Below are positions 36,635-46,504 of a DNA stretch of 64,000 bases, piece by piece. How positions within the stretch are numbered: position 1 is the stretch's first letter; each line of letters begins with the position of its first letter. A program made the translations under genes and the position numbers. This DNA is from Cotesia glomerata. Its lineage: Eukaryota > Arthropoda > Insecta > Hymenoptera > Braconidae. The DNA lies in the NCBI RefSeq assembly GCF_020080835.1, contig NC_058166.1, positions 18,997,043 through 19,061,042 on the forward strand, given 5' to 3'. Under the pieces are notes generated by a model. The model had not been told where the DNA came from, searched no databases, and saw only the letters and a program-made list of their open reading frames with translations.

Positions 36635-36898
36635 GTGTCATTGCAAAGGTCTTGATTTGAATCTGTGCCTTTTCAAGGTTTCATATCATTCTTACCGATA
36701 GTCAATTTATGATGATAAGTATTGAAGCTGCATTCGAAAATGCTCTATCTCTAGATACATAATTAAGAAATGACTTTGTATCTCTTGTCATTTTTAAAGA
36801 TATAAGCTCATCCCGATGTTACACTTATCAAGACCTTTCATTTGAGTACCTACATCAATTTTTCATATATTTTATATATTTATATATATGTATATATA
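36635..36898 (+). mobile_element. Family A Helitron-like element, left part (split copy)
   Basis: The 5' tail (TTAGTGTCATTGCAAAGGTC, TTACCGATAGTCAATTTATG, ATGCTCTATCTCTAGATACA) and the left hairpin arm run into the TA-rich loop at about 36898. The right arm resumes at 38559, so 36899-38558 is inserted in the loop. Confidence 0.75.
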
Positions 36899-37774
36899 AG
36901 CGAAATACCACTCACTCATCACGAGATCTCCGAAACTATTCGCCCGATTGACTTGAAATTTAGCATAGTTACTCCATTCGTGATGTAGACGCTCACTAAG
37001 AACGGATTTTACGCAATTCCTAGCCAAAATGAATTTTTCGTCTACCATCACATATGCCCTCCCTCCCCTCCCTCTCATTCTTCTCCTCCCTCCCGTGCCC
37101 TATAATCTTTCCCCTTCCCTATATCTCTCTCTTTTTGGGAGCGAAATATCATTTTGACCCTCTAATCTAAGAAACCATCAGTGGCACCCGTAAATTATCG
37201 AACTCAACCCCCTACAACCACCCACGCTAATCAACCTTTGCCATGGTTACCATTGTCATGGTTATCGTTGCCATGGTTACCGTTGCTATGGTTACCGTTG
37301 CCGTGGTTACCGTTGCCATGGTTACCGTTACCATGGTTTGCCGTTACCATGGTTACCGTTATCATGGTTACCGTTGCTATAATAACTGTCAAAATGATTG
37401 ATTTTAAATTTTATCGATTGACTGTTGGGACAGTAGGAATTCATAATCATACGTTTTTAAGAAAGAATAGCTAAATCATTAATAACTGAAATAACTTATA
37501 TGTATTGGAATAATCATGAAGGATGAACTCGATTATATCATAACACAGATAAATTAAACATAAATATTATCAAGTTGATATTGTTAAATGATTATACTGA
37601 TTTTAATGATTAAAATTAAAATGGTAAATTGTGTCTGATGCGTCTTCTCTAAAATTTTACAACGATATCGTTAAATTATTATAAAAAACGGTCGATTTAA
37701 GATAATTTCTAATAAAATGAGTAATAATAAATATAATTTTAATACCACTTACTTTGTTATGAATTTATTAATAA
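36899..37774. mobile_element. Inserted Helitron-associated sequence with a minisatellite
   Basis: The start (CATCACGAGATCTCCGAAAC, CTTGAAATTTAGCATAGTTA, GATGTAGACGCTCACTAAG) is of a type I recall from Helitron elements of many insects; this is memory, not a search. The rest holds a pyrimidine-rich stretch, the 15-bp minisatellite and an AT-rich end. It probably forms one insertion together with 37775-38558. Confidence 0.5.
37240..37382. repeat. 15-bp minisatellite, about nine units
   Basis: The unit is near CCATGGTTACCGTTG, each full unit holding the word GGTTACC (some degenerate). Because 15 is a multiple of three, a plus frame through it encodes a PWLPL-like repeat and makes an artificial 97-codon ORF (37181-37474). 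Confidence 0.9.
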
Positions 37775-38558
37775 CTAGCTGATACCCGCCCGCTTCGATA
37801 GGAATACAATAAATTTTTATGGTGTAACCTAGATGAAAAATATAAACAAAATGGTTAATTTCAAAAGATAATGAATATAACTTTTGAATTAGAGAAAAGT
37901 GATTGATTGTAATGACCGGTGTTAGCGAGTATTAAATATATGAGAAAAGTATTTTATTATTAACATTTTTTAAAATTAAAAAATTATTGACATTTTTTAA
38001 AATTAAATAATACTATGAAGCGGAAAAGAATAGGAGTTACGGATAATTATTACGTGAATCGTTCCAACATTCACGTAACAGAATAATTGAGGAGGAAGAG
38101 ATTGAGAAAGAAATAGGAAGGACCTTCTTAATAAGAGTTTACAGAATATGCGAGAAAAAATTCAGATAGCTCGGACAGGGATTCGAACCCAGAACCTTCC
38201 GGTGACATGTCGGCTACTCTACCATTTGACCTATCCGGTCTAGACTAAATGTTTAGGATAACATTATTATAATGGGAACGCATCTCACTACACAGTACGT
38301 CATGGGTGATGCGGAAATCTGTCTAATGACAGATTTACTGACTAACTGACCCATTGATTGATTGATTATTAATAATAAAATACTTTTCTCATATATTTAA
38401 TACTCGCTAACACCGGTTATCATAAACAATCACTTTTCTCTAATTCAAAATTTATATTAATTATCTTTTTGAAATTAATCATTTTGTTTATATTTTTCAT
38501 CTAGGTTACAACATAAAATTTTATTGTATGCCCAGCGAAGCGGGTGGGTATCAGCTAG
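37775..38558. mobile_element. Element with long inverted repeats ending in CTAG
   Basis: Both ends read CTAGCTGATACCCRCCCGCTTCG inward, and the arms stay complementary for roughly 200 bp (for example GAGTATTAAATATATGAGAA against its complement near 38385). The GC-rich subterminal part and terminal CTAG followed by T are Helitron-like, but two facing ends are unusual. A tRNA-like sequence occupies the middle. It is inserted, with 36899-37774, in the loop of a family A element. Confidence 0.65.
38169..38241 (-). tRNA. tRNA-derived pseudo-tRNA inside an inverted-repeat element
   Basis: On the minus strand TAGGTCAAATGGTAGAGTA resembles a D arm with an A box, and GGTTCTGGGTTCGAATCCC contains a perfect B box (GGTTCGAATCC) in a T arm. 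ATGTCAC in the middle resembles an Asp-type GTC anticodon loop. The acceptor stem pairs at about five of seven positions, and the D and anticodon stems are imperfect. It is therefore tRNA-derived and probably non-functional, although both polymerase III boxes look intact. Confidence 0.55.
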
Positions 38559-38773
38559 TATATGTATATATGAAAAATATATCAAAAATGCATGTGGGTA
38601 CTCAAATGAAAGCTCTTGATGAGTGTAACATCGGGATGAGCTTATATCTTTAAAAATGTCAATAGTTAAACAATTACAGTGCAATTTAACAAAATTCATT
38701 ATTTAATAAAGCAAAATTTTATTTATTTAGTTTACAAATCACGGCAGTCACACAGTGACTTCAAGGTTTCTAG
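38559..38773 (+). mobile_element. Family A Helitron-like element, right part (split copy)
   Basis: It continues the copy at 36635: right hairpin arm, TGCAATTTAACAAAATTCAT, the terminal hairpin GGCAGTCACACAGTGACT at 38743-38760, then TCAAGGTTTCTAG followed by T. Hairpin, short gap and CTAG are a Helitron-type 3' end. Confidence 0.8.
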
Positions 38774-38779
38774 TTTATT

Positions 38780-39650
38780 TATTAATTATATTTTCTAAAT
38801 ATCAAATATATATGATCTTATACATCTTATCCATTAAGAATGTATCTATTTTTTTATGTAGACTTTATAATAGAAATAATTAAAAAGAAAATTAAAATTT
38901 AATTATTCGCGTATGTAAAATAATTAAAAAATGAATAAATAATGAGAAATCATTAATAAGAATAAAGTAGGTAAATTAAATTTTAGACAGAACATTTTAA
39001 TATGAATACTGAGATGCGCAAGTGAAGATTAACAAAATTCTCTTGTGATATGTACAAGAGAAATAGATAGTACATATAAATCATCATGGTAATGTTAAGA
39101 CTTAACTGCGAGGAGAATTAGATAGAGAGAGAAAATTTAGCTACCCCCTACTCTGAGCTGCCTACGTTTATAGCACGAGTGCATAAACTTGTCAAAGTTA
39201 CACGGTTGAGAGCCGCGATGCGAGTTACACATGTGCACCAATGACATATGCAAATTGGACTTATATCTTACAGCAGGCGCTTATCAAATAAACATTCCTT
39301 GGATCGTAAGCGTTGAGAGAACGTTAGTCACGAATGATTGCGCCCATATGAAAGTTTATACATATAAATGTACGTACATACACATCTTATGAGTAACCAA
39401 CAAAGTGTATGTGTGTTGTACGCGTGCATGCACTTTAACTTGTAACTTGGTGGCAGCTCGTTGGCTTTATCTTCATCTTAAACGATTCTTTGTCTTTTAC
39501 GATTCACTCTTTAACCCACTCAGGGATTACAGTTGAATTTCAAATAAATAAATAATAATAATAATAATAATAATAGTAGTAATTGTAGATTTTTTAAATT
39601 TTTATTATTTAAAAACAAAATTTTTTAATTAAACGCCCAATTATTTATTA
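38780..39650. other. Spacer, GC-richer from 39050
   Basis: 38800-39030 is AT-rich. 39050-39530 is unique and GC-richer. An AATAAT microsatellite lies at 39551-39573. No exon seen. Confidence 0.4.
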
Positions 39651-39654
39651 TCTA

Positions 39655-40058
39655 GTCACTCAAGATGGCTATTACTCCTGAAATATTGAGTTTATCAAAA
39701 AATTATAAGAAATCAAATTTGTAGCTCAGGAAATTTTCTACAAAAAATGTCAATATACCAATACTATGGAGCTATCTTTGATAGTTCAGGAAGTATTGAA
39801 ACTTAAAGAATACTCATATAGTCAAAAATAAAAATTTTTATTATCTGACTATAAATCATTTTCGTCACTATAAAAATGGTCATAACTCTAAAAATATTGA
39901 TTTTTAGAAAAAATCACAAAAATCCAAAATTTTAGCTTAAGAAATTTCCGACGAAAAAAGCTTTTATACTATGGGGTTATCTTCAATATTTCAGGAGCTA
40001 CTGTAGCTTTATTAAAACTCACAAAATGAAAAATAATGAAATTTTTATCTAATCACTA
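39655..40058 (-). repeat. Family F array, two units, interrupted by a family C MITE
   Basis: It is the reverse complement of the 11690 monomer: GGCTATTACTCCTGAAATAT and GGTCATAACTCTAAAAATAT start units about 220 bp apart. ACTCATATAGTCAAAAAT near 39813-39830 is the uninterrupted form of the site used by the family B element at 57781. The array resumes after the C element for a short distance. Confidence 0.75.
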
Positions 40059-40259
40059 CACAGTAAAAAATTTTTCGTCATTGTGTAGAGTGTTAAAGTT
40101 TGTGTGTTGAATATTACACTCTAGTGTGTAGAATTGAACATTCTCATGTGTTGATTTAATGATTTAACACACTAGAATGTTAAATTCTACACACTAGAGT
40201 GTAATATTCAACGCACAAATTTTAACACTCTACACAATGACGAAAAATTTTTTACTGTG
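40059..40259. mobile_element. Family C MITE, variant
   Basis: It runs from TA|CACAGTAAAAAATTTTTC to GAAAAATTTTTTACTGTG|TA, a nearly perfect 201-bp palindrome. The interior is TTACACTCTAGTGTGTAGAA and its complement instead of the AACACTTTTATGTG of the other copies. Its TA-flanked insertion splits family F. Confidence 0.85.
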
Positions 40260-40924
40260 TATAAATTATTTTTACACTGAAAAAAAAATGTTCTTGAATC
40301 AAGTATTGAAACTCAAGCATGTAAAAGCTTTAAGGGGTTATATCCACTTGTAATTTTGAAAATCGAAATTTTTTTTTTGCATATTTTGAATGTATATTAG
40401 GGTGTGCGAATATTCGAGTTTACGAATAATTCGCCTCGAATTCGAATCGAATTATTCGATTCGAATTTCGAATCGAATATTCGAATAATTCGAATCGTTC
40501 GAATAATTCGAATAGTTCGAATAATTCGAATCGTTCGAATAGCTCAAATAATTCAAACAGTCGTTTTCTGTTAATAAACTGATTAATTTTTGTGTAAAAA
40601 TTAATTTGTTTTATTTTATTTGACTAAATAAAGTCTTCATAATTATTCGATAGTAAAGTCTGCTTATTATTTGTAATAAATATCTCTTGGTGTATTCGGA
40701 CTCCCCGCCTCGGGGCACCTCGCTATTTTGACATTTTTCCGGAAAAATTCGATTTCTTTAATAAATGAGATCTACAGGCACGATAGATCAGACATTGAAA
40801 AAGTGTAAATATAGACTATGGAAATTCTATAGCTTTATCTCTAGCTAAGATTATTTAAATTAATTTATTTTTCTCTTAACTGAAATAAATTACGTCTATA
40901 GCTATATTACATTATATTAATATT

Positions 40925-41220
40925 TACATAGCCCACATGAATTTTTTATGAATTTTATATATTCCACAAATATGGGAAATATCATATAGGTTTATAAAAT
41001 ATATGAAAAAAATCGTGTGCGTACTCAAATGAAAGGTCTCGATGAGCGTAACATCAGGATGAGCTTATGTCTTAAAAAATGTCAAGAATTGAAGAATGAC
41101 TTTGTATTTTGTCTACTGATGATATGTTTAACGATACAAGCTCATCCTCGAGTTACACTTATCGAGATCTATCATTTAAATACCCACACGAATTTTTTAT
41201 ATTTTATATATTTCACAAAT
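40925..41220. mobile_element. Diverged family A copy inside family I
   Basis: TACTCAAATGAAAGGTCTCG, ATGAGCGTAACATCAGGATG and CAAGCTCATCCTCGAGTTAC are recognisable family A arms. The loops read TATATTCCACAAATATG instead of pure TA. It is more diverged than other copies, so it is older or a different subtype. Confidence 0.65.
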
Positions 41221-41226
41221 ATGATA

Positions 41227-41436
41227 CACAGTAAAAAATTTTGCGTCATTGCGTCAAAAAATTATGTGTTAAAAATTTTTGTGTTAAATATTTAACACTT
41301 TTATGTGTAAATTTAACATTAATTGTGTTAAATTAACACAGAAAAATGTTAAATTAACACAAAAAAGTGTAAAATATTTAACATAAAATTTTTAACACAA
41401 AATTTTTGACGCAATGACGCAAAATTTTTTACTGTG
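41227..41436. mobile_element. Family C MITE
   Basis: It runs from TA|CACAGTAAAAAATTTTGCG to GCAAAATTTTTTACTGTG|TA, about 210 bp, almost palindromic, with GTTAAATATTTAACAC at its core. It is inserted directly beside the family A copy within family I. Confidence 0.85.
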
Positions 41437-42316
41437 TAAATATCATATCTATAAAATCTTTTATTAAAAAGCTTATGCGACGTATTCATTGTTGTCGCTT
41501 TTCATTGCTACCTTTACACTCTTTCAATGTCTGAACCATCGTGTCGTAGATCTTATTTAAAATAAAATCGAATTTTCCCGGAGAAATGTCAAAATGACGA
41601 GGTGCCCCGAAACAGGGGGTCCGAATACACCAAGAAATATTTATTACAAATATAATAAGCAGCCTTTACTATCAAATAATTATGAAGACTCCTTTAGTCA
41701 AATAAAATCAAACGAATTAATTTTTACATAAAAATTAGTTGGTTTATCGACAGAAAACGACTGTGTCAATTATTTAAAATATTCGAACTATTCGAATTAT
41801 TCGAACTATTCGAATTATTCGAACTATTCGAATCATTCAAACTATTCGAATTATTCAAACTATTCGAATATTCGATTCGAATTTCGAATCGAATAGTACT
41901 ATTCGATTCGATTCGATTCGAACACTATTCGCACACCCCTATTAAATTTTCGTGCAAAAAAAGATTTTTTTTGTTGGGAAGCCGCCATTTTGTCTAAAAT
42001 CAAAATTTTGACTATTTCTTCGATCATTACTTGTATTTATCTATCTTAAAAGTAATCCTTTTGGTTTTTTTTATTTCTGATAATTTGGATCAGAGATATC
42101 TTCCTCACCGCCAGACAACTTTTTGTGGAGGACCTTCAGGAGATCTTCTACTGGAACGACGGAACCCAATATTTTTATTAATAAAATATGAATTCTTAGA
42201 ATACGTTAAATTTGCTAAATGTTCATATATTTTATGTATATAATCAATAAAAAGCCTCTCCAGAAAAAATTAACAAAAAAACACATTTTTTCGAACTTAC
42301 AAGTGGATATAACCCC

Positions 42317-42760
42317 TTAAAACTCTCGATAAATTTTTTTTCAATGATCATTATATACCAATCGAAACGTTTTTGCATTCTCTACGAGGTTTTCAGGTTA
42401 AAAAGTTGATTAGCTTACTAACTTAAAAAAAATTTAGAATTTTCATTATTACATTTCCGCGTGGGTATTGTAATTAATAGTTGTTAACCTTAAAGTAGTT
42501 TAGGTTTTAAAACTTTCGATAAATTTATTTTTAATGATTGTTATGTACCAATCGAACCGTTTTTACATCATCTACAAGGATCCTATGCCAAACAGTTGAT
42601 TAGCTTACTAACTTAAAACAAATTTAGAATTTTCATTTTTACATTTCCGCGTGGGTGTTGTAATTAATAGTTGTTAACTTTAAATAAGTTTAGTTTTTAA
42701 AACTTTCGATAAATTTATTTCTAACGATTGTTATGTACCAATCGAATCGTTTTCACATCC
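42317..42760. repeat. Family K tandem array, 190-bp monomer, about 2.3 units
   Basis: AACTCTCGATAAATTT or AACTTTCGATAAATTT occurs at 42321, 42511 and 42701, exactly 190 bp apart each time. Units share GTACCAATCGAA, AGTTGATTAGCTTACTAACT and TTTCCGCGTGGGT. Family J inserted at the left edge of the first unit. Confidence 0.85.
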
Positions 42761-42829
42761 TCTGATGATCATTGAAGCGATCTTCATCATTTTAGGTGAT
42801 ATAGTATCTTTAGTAGATCTCATTCTCTA

Positions 42830-43099
42830 CACTGATAGAAGGATTTGTTTGTAGTTAAAAATAATCGTTAATATTTAACAAATCATTTATTAAAGACCAC
42901 TTTTTAGTCCTTAAAAATATTTCTTAGTATTTAAAAAGATTTATTAATATTTAATAAATGAATATCAGTTTTATCAAATGCAAACAAATCATTTTAAATA
43001 CTAAGAAATATTTGTTTAATACTATGAAGTGGTCTCTAATAAATGATTTGTTAACTTTTAACAAATATTTTCTGGTCCAAATAAATCCTTTTATCAGTG
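42830..43099. mobile_element. Family D MITE, short subtype
   Basis: It runs from TA|CACTGATAGAAGGATTTG to AAATCCTTTTATCAGTG|TA. The arms contain TCTTAGTATTTAAAA and its complement, giving a nearly full-length hairpin. It matches the 59989 copy. Confidence 0.8.
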
Positions 43100-43104
43100 T
43101 AGTA

Positions 43105-44165
43105 ACTGTAAAAATGACTATAACTTCTAAATTATTTATTTACGAGAAAAATATTATTATTTTTAAATTATAGAGCGTTATTTTTCCCGGTGACCTACCA
43201 AACAAGATACGAATAAATCTTGTGATTTATTTAATCCCGATTTATAGATTATACACTCGAATAACAAACACTGTATTATATCCAAGAAATGAAACGAGAA
43301 TTCCAAAATTATACTTGTCGACATAAATATAATTTTTCCATCTTTTTTATCGATGCTATAATAACAATAACTTAGTATATTATTATTATTAATAGTTATT
43401 GGATGAAAAATATCTGCATTCATGGCTGTCAACTTTTATTGTCACTTTGATTCTTTATTGTTAATAATACTTTTTAAAAATAATAAACGAAATAAATTAA
43501 CGGTAATAAATTCTAAAAACAACTTTGCTGCGAGACTTTGAACTTTTTGTTATTAATAATAACCGGAAAGTTTTCATTGATTATATTTTCAGTTGGAAAG
43601 TTCTCTCCGCCGTATTTGTATCACAGTTTTAAAGTTAAACATTGTTCCAGTCCCCGAAGTTTATTTTTGATTAAATCCCGCCCTGTTTTTCAAGAGCTAA
43701 CTTTCCCGTTTATTAATTTATGTAATCATGTGTACTCTGGCAAGTAATATTTAATTCGCTAGCGTGCATTAATATTATATGTCTAATTACTTCAAATATT
43801 ACCGCTCTAAATTGTTTACTTAAAAAAATTTTTTTTCTCCTTTAATTTATTTTACAAATAATATTTTATCTAATTATTAATATAGGACAAATTTGATTTC
43901 AAATTTTTAAAAATGTCAATTGAAAACAAACTTTGTAACTCTATTTTAAGAAAAAAAATCAATTGGATCAAATTTATAAAACAAAGTTAAATAAAATGTT
44001 TGAAAGTTACAAACTTATTAAATAGAAGGTTGTCAATTTATAAATTTATAAATTGCCAAGTTAAAAGTTAAAATAACGCTGTAATTCCTATAACAGCAAT
44101 TGTTATCTCAAAGCGTAATAATGTAAAATTTCTATATATTAATCATAACAAACAATACGGGATAG
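43105..44165. other. Mostly single-copy sequence
   Basis: ATTGATTATATTTTCAG ends near 43591 and is a strong plus-strand acceptor. The only donor-like string downstream is CTCTG|GCAAGT near 43738. The frame between is open, but the call rests on a GC donor and I leave it out. 43800-44160 is AT-rich. Confidence 0.3.
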
Positions 44166-44171
44166 GAGGCT

Positions 44172-44355
44172 TTAAAACTCTCGATAAATTTATTTCTAAT
44201 TATTATTTTATACCAATCGAATCGTTTTTGCATCCTCCAAAAGGTTCTAAGACCAAACTGTTGTTCAATTAATTATTTTTTTTTTTAATTAAAAATGAAC
44301 AAAGCTACATCTTTGCGTTTCCGCAAGTTCCCAGGAGATCCTAGGCTTTAAAACT
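44172..44355. repeat. Family K single diverged unit
   Basis: GCTTTAAAACTCTCGATAAA, ATACCAATCGAATCG and a later TTTGCGTTTCCGCAAG follow the 42317 monomer order. It provides the empty-site reference for the family J insertion. Confidence 0.75.
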
Positions 44356-44384
44356 GTCCAAAAATAAAAATTATTGTTTGATTA

Positions 44385-44515
44385 CTAAAAAAATGATTAC
44401 TCCTGAAATATTGATTTTTAGGAAAAGTTAAAAGAATTTAAAATTGTTGCTCAAAAAATTTCCTTCTAAAAACATCTCCATGATATCAAACTATCTTCAA
44501 TACTTTAGGAGATAT
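44385..44515 (-). repeat. Family F unit disrupted by family N
   Basis: AATGATTACTCCTGAAATAT through CTTTAGGAGATAT follows the family F monomer. It resumes after 45129 as TATAGTAATTGAATTAC. GATATAGTGAT at 21075 is the uninterrupted form. Confidence 0.75.
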
Positions 44516-45129
44516 GGGGCCAGTTTTTCAATCCGGGATAAAATTTTATCCAAGTTTAAAGTACTGTCAATATAATAAAAATAAATAAATAAATAATTTA
44601 GCGACGTAATATTGCTCTCAGTTAATTCTCCATGAATTTGGTCATTTATTTAAATAAAAAATGAATTTATCATAAAAAATAATAATAACCCTTTTATTGT
44701 GTCATTTAAATTATTTTAAATTAATTAACACAATTATAGATTAATAATAGATATATAAAGTGCAAGGTATGAGCTCGAAGAGCTCAAAATAACACATAAC
44801 TTGTAATTTGGAGCTCGATAACGTTACAAGTACAATTTCAAGCGCTTAGAAATAGAATTAGCGGGAAGTTGCAAGGATGGCCTTCAAGATCATCCGTTTT
44901 CCTAATTTTTATTTTATTTATTTACACTCAGCAAGTTGTCATAGTTGGAGAATAATATTTCTGTGACATGCGGCTAATGTTTATTTATTTAAATTAAAAA
45001 TAAATGACTGAATTTAAGGAGAACTTCTCGTACGCAATATCACTGTACGGAATTATTTATTTTTATTATTATTATATTGGCAGTACTTTTATCTCGGATA
45101 AAATTTTATCTCAGATTGTAAAACTGGCC
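44516..45129. mobile_element. Family N element with TAT target duplication
   Basis: The ends GGCCAGTTTTTCAATC and GATTGTAAAACTGGCC continue inward as GGATAAAATTTTATCC and AGTACTG, giving inverted repeats near 50 bp. TAT lies on both sides, and the family F paralogue shows it once. A 3-bp target and a GGCC start suggest a PIF/Harbinger-type MITE, as inference. The interior includes a GAGCTCGAAGAGCTC-rich stretch and no transposase. Confidence 0.7.
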
Positions 45130-45446
45130 TATAGTAATTGAATTACTTCTTAAAATATCAAATCGTCGAGAATAATGATAATAAAAATAATAGTACTGAC
45201 TGCAGGTTGTTAGTTATTATTATTGCTCTAGCACATAAAAATTATTCAGACGACTTATAGTTTGGAGTCAAAGCAAAATTAATGCAAAGGATTGCAATAA
45301 TTTTTTGGGAATGTACACTGAGTTGCAAACCTGACCAATTATCCGACACACGGTGGGCGAGTCTCCTGTTCCGATCAACTCGCGAAATCGTGTTGCACGT
45401 CAGGTGACTTGATATATCGCCTGGCTCTTTCTCTCTCTATCTTCAG

Positions 45447-45474
45447 ACTTTCATTCTCTCTGATCCTCATGCTG
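45447..45474 (+). other. Candidate 28-nt micro-exon
   Basis: CTCTTTCTCTCTCTATCTTCAG is followed by 28 nt and then GTAAGTGG after ATGCTG. Both splice strings are strong. Its length leaves a remainder of one base, so including it between the exons at 33821 and 46911 would break the open frame joining them. It may be an alternative exon, part of a first exon, or chance. Confidence 0.35.
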
Positions 45475-45834
45475 GTAAGTGGTATTTACCGAAGGTTATA
45501 CGCCATTTTATTCCCTAGAACCGAAATCTTAAATCGCGAGTTTAAAACCGACGTACGAGCACGAATCTGAATATGAATATGAATGCCAATTGCACAGTAG
45601 CAAATGGACATCAAAAATGATCATTGACCCCGGTATGTCATGTCTGTTAATAACAACAATAATGGTCATAAATAAAAAAAATAGAAAAAAAAAACATCTG
45701 CTTGATACTTTTTAGTTAGCGGTAACGGTCAACAATTCCACCTCGTAAAAATGAGACCGTATAATTTTGAGGAGTCGCTGTTATGTTGTTGTAACTCGCC
45801 AGACGACCAAAAGTCTCAACTTGTTGGTGAATGC

Positions 45835-45874
45835 CTTCTTCTTCTTCTTCTTCTTCTTCTTCTACTTCTTCTTC
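45835..45874. repeat. (CTT)n microsatellite
   Basis: About 13 CTT units with two interruptions. Confidence 0.95.
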
Positions 45875-46440
45875 ATTTTTGGCTTCTTCTGTTTCTTCAT
45901 CTTTAGCTTTTTCTTCTTCTTGTTAATCTGCAGTCTCTTTCTTAGTTACAGTGGCGTGCGCATTGCCGAGTGCAAGAGAGTTTAAACCCAAATGTGGAGA
46001 AATAAAATGATGCATATAGATATAGGATCCCGCGGATAAAGGAACGCGAGAACGGGAAAAAAGTACAGAAGAGAGAGAAGAAATAGTTTAAGTTTAAAAG
46101 GAGAGATACGGTTAAGCGCTACCTTGCTAATTATCAACGCCGATAAGTCACGAAAACTCCAAAATAAATTAAATGATTAAAATCTTGGCTCATTAAGAAT
46201 TTCATTCAAATGTTGAGCTTTTATCTTTATTATTTTTTAATTTTATCTCTGAGTTTTGTTGACCTTTTGGTTAAGAGGTTACATTGTTAATATTAGAATA
46301 AAATATTGATAGAATTCATTAATACAATAGTTGATAAATTTATTTGTTTAGAAGAAATTATTAATTTTTTAATATAATTGTTATATTTTTAAATTAAAAA
46401 CTTGAAACTGTTTGTAAAAATCTGAGAATTAAGAGACTAA

Positions 46441-46500
46441 AGGAAGAGAGCGAAAAAGAATTCACTAGTAGCGCTACGAACGACGGCGTCCTTAATTAAT
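46441..46500 (-). repeat. G motif, copy 2 of 6
   Basis: Read on the minus strand: TTAATTAAGGACGCCGTCG, then GTAGCGCTACTAGTGAATTC. It is the most diverged of the long copies in the 3' half. Flanks are unrelated to other copies. Confidence 0.75.
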
Positions 46501-46504
46501 TCTT

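Larger units (their letters stand above)
40400..41939. mobile_element. Family I element with 400-bp inverted repeats of ATTCGAA words
   Basis: The ends are GGGTGTGCGAAT and ATTCGCACACCCC, flanked by TATTA on both sides. Within them about 150 bp of GAATAATTCGAAT-type repeats lie next to the termini. The arms stay complementary inward through CAGTCGTTTTCTGTTAATAA, TTGGTGTATTCGGAC and GGGGCACCTCG to about 40800 and 41520. No transposase frame is seen. It is nested in family J and itself holds family A and C copies. Confidence 0.8.
40334..42316. mobile_element. Family J element with TTAA target duplication
   Basis: TTAA at 40330-40333 and 42317-42320 flank inverted ends GGGGTTATATCCACTTGTAA. The pre-insertion site is preserved at 44171-44184 as GGCTTTAAAACTCT, so the TTAA duplication is supported independently. 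TTAA specificity points to the piggyBac group, but piggyBac ends usually begin CCC, so the assignment is open. The right interior holds a 70-codon frame at 42031-42243 without motifs. Family I is inserted inside. Confidence 0.75.
45200..46430. other. GC-richer single-copy segment around a candidate micro-exon
   Basis: 45300-46110 is unique and GC-rich for the window. It holds the 45447-45474 candidate, a CTT microsatellite and a poly-F frame (45767-45985) that is only the translation of that microsatellite. It could be a first exon and promoter region, but no core promoter is clear. Confidence 0.35.

Noticed and set aside
37181..37474. 97-codon frame with a PWLPL-type repeat protein
   Set aside because: It is the translation of the 15-bp minisatellite, without a start context or splice support.
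45767..45985. Phenylalanine-rich 72-codon frame
   Set aside because: It is the translation of the CTT microsatellite at 45835-45874.
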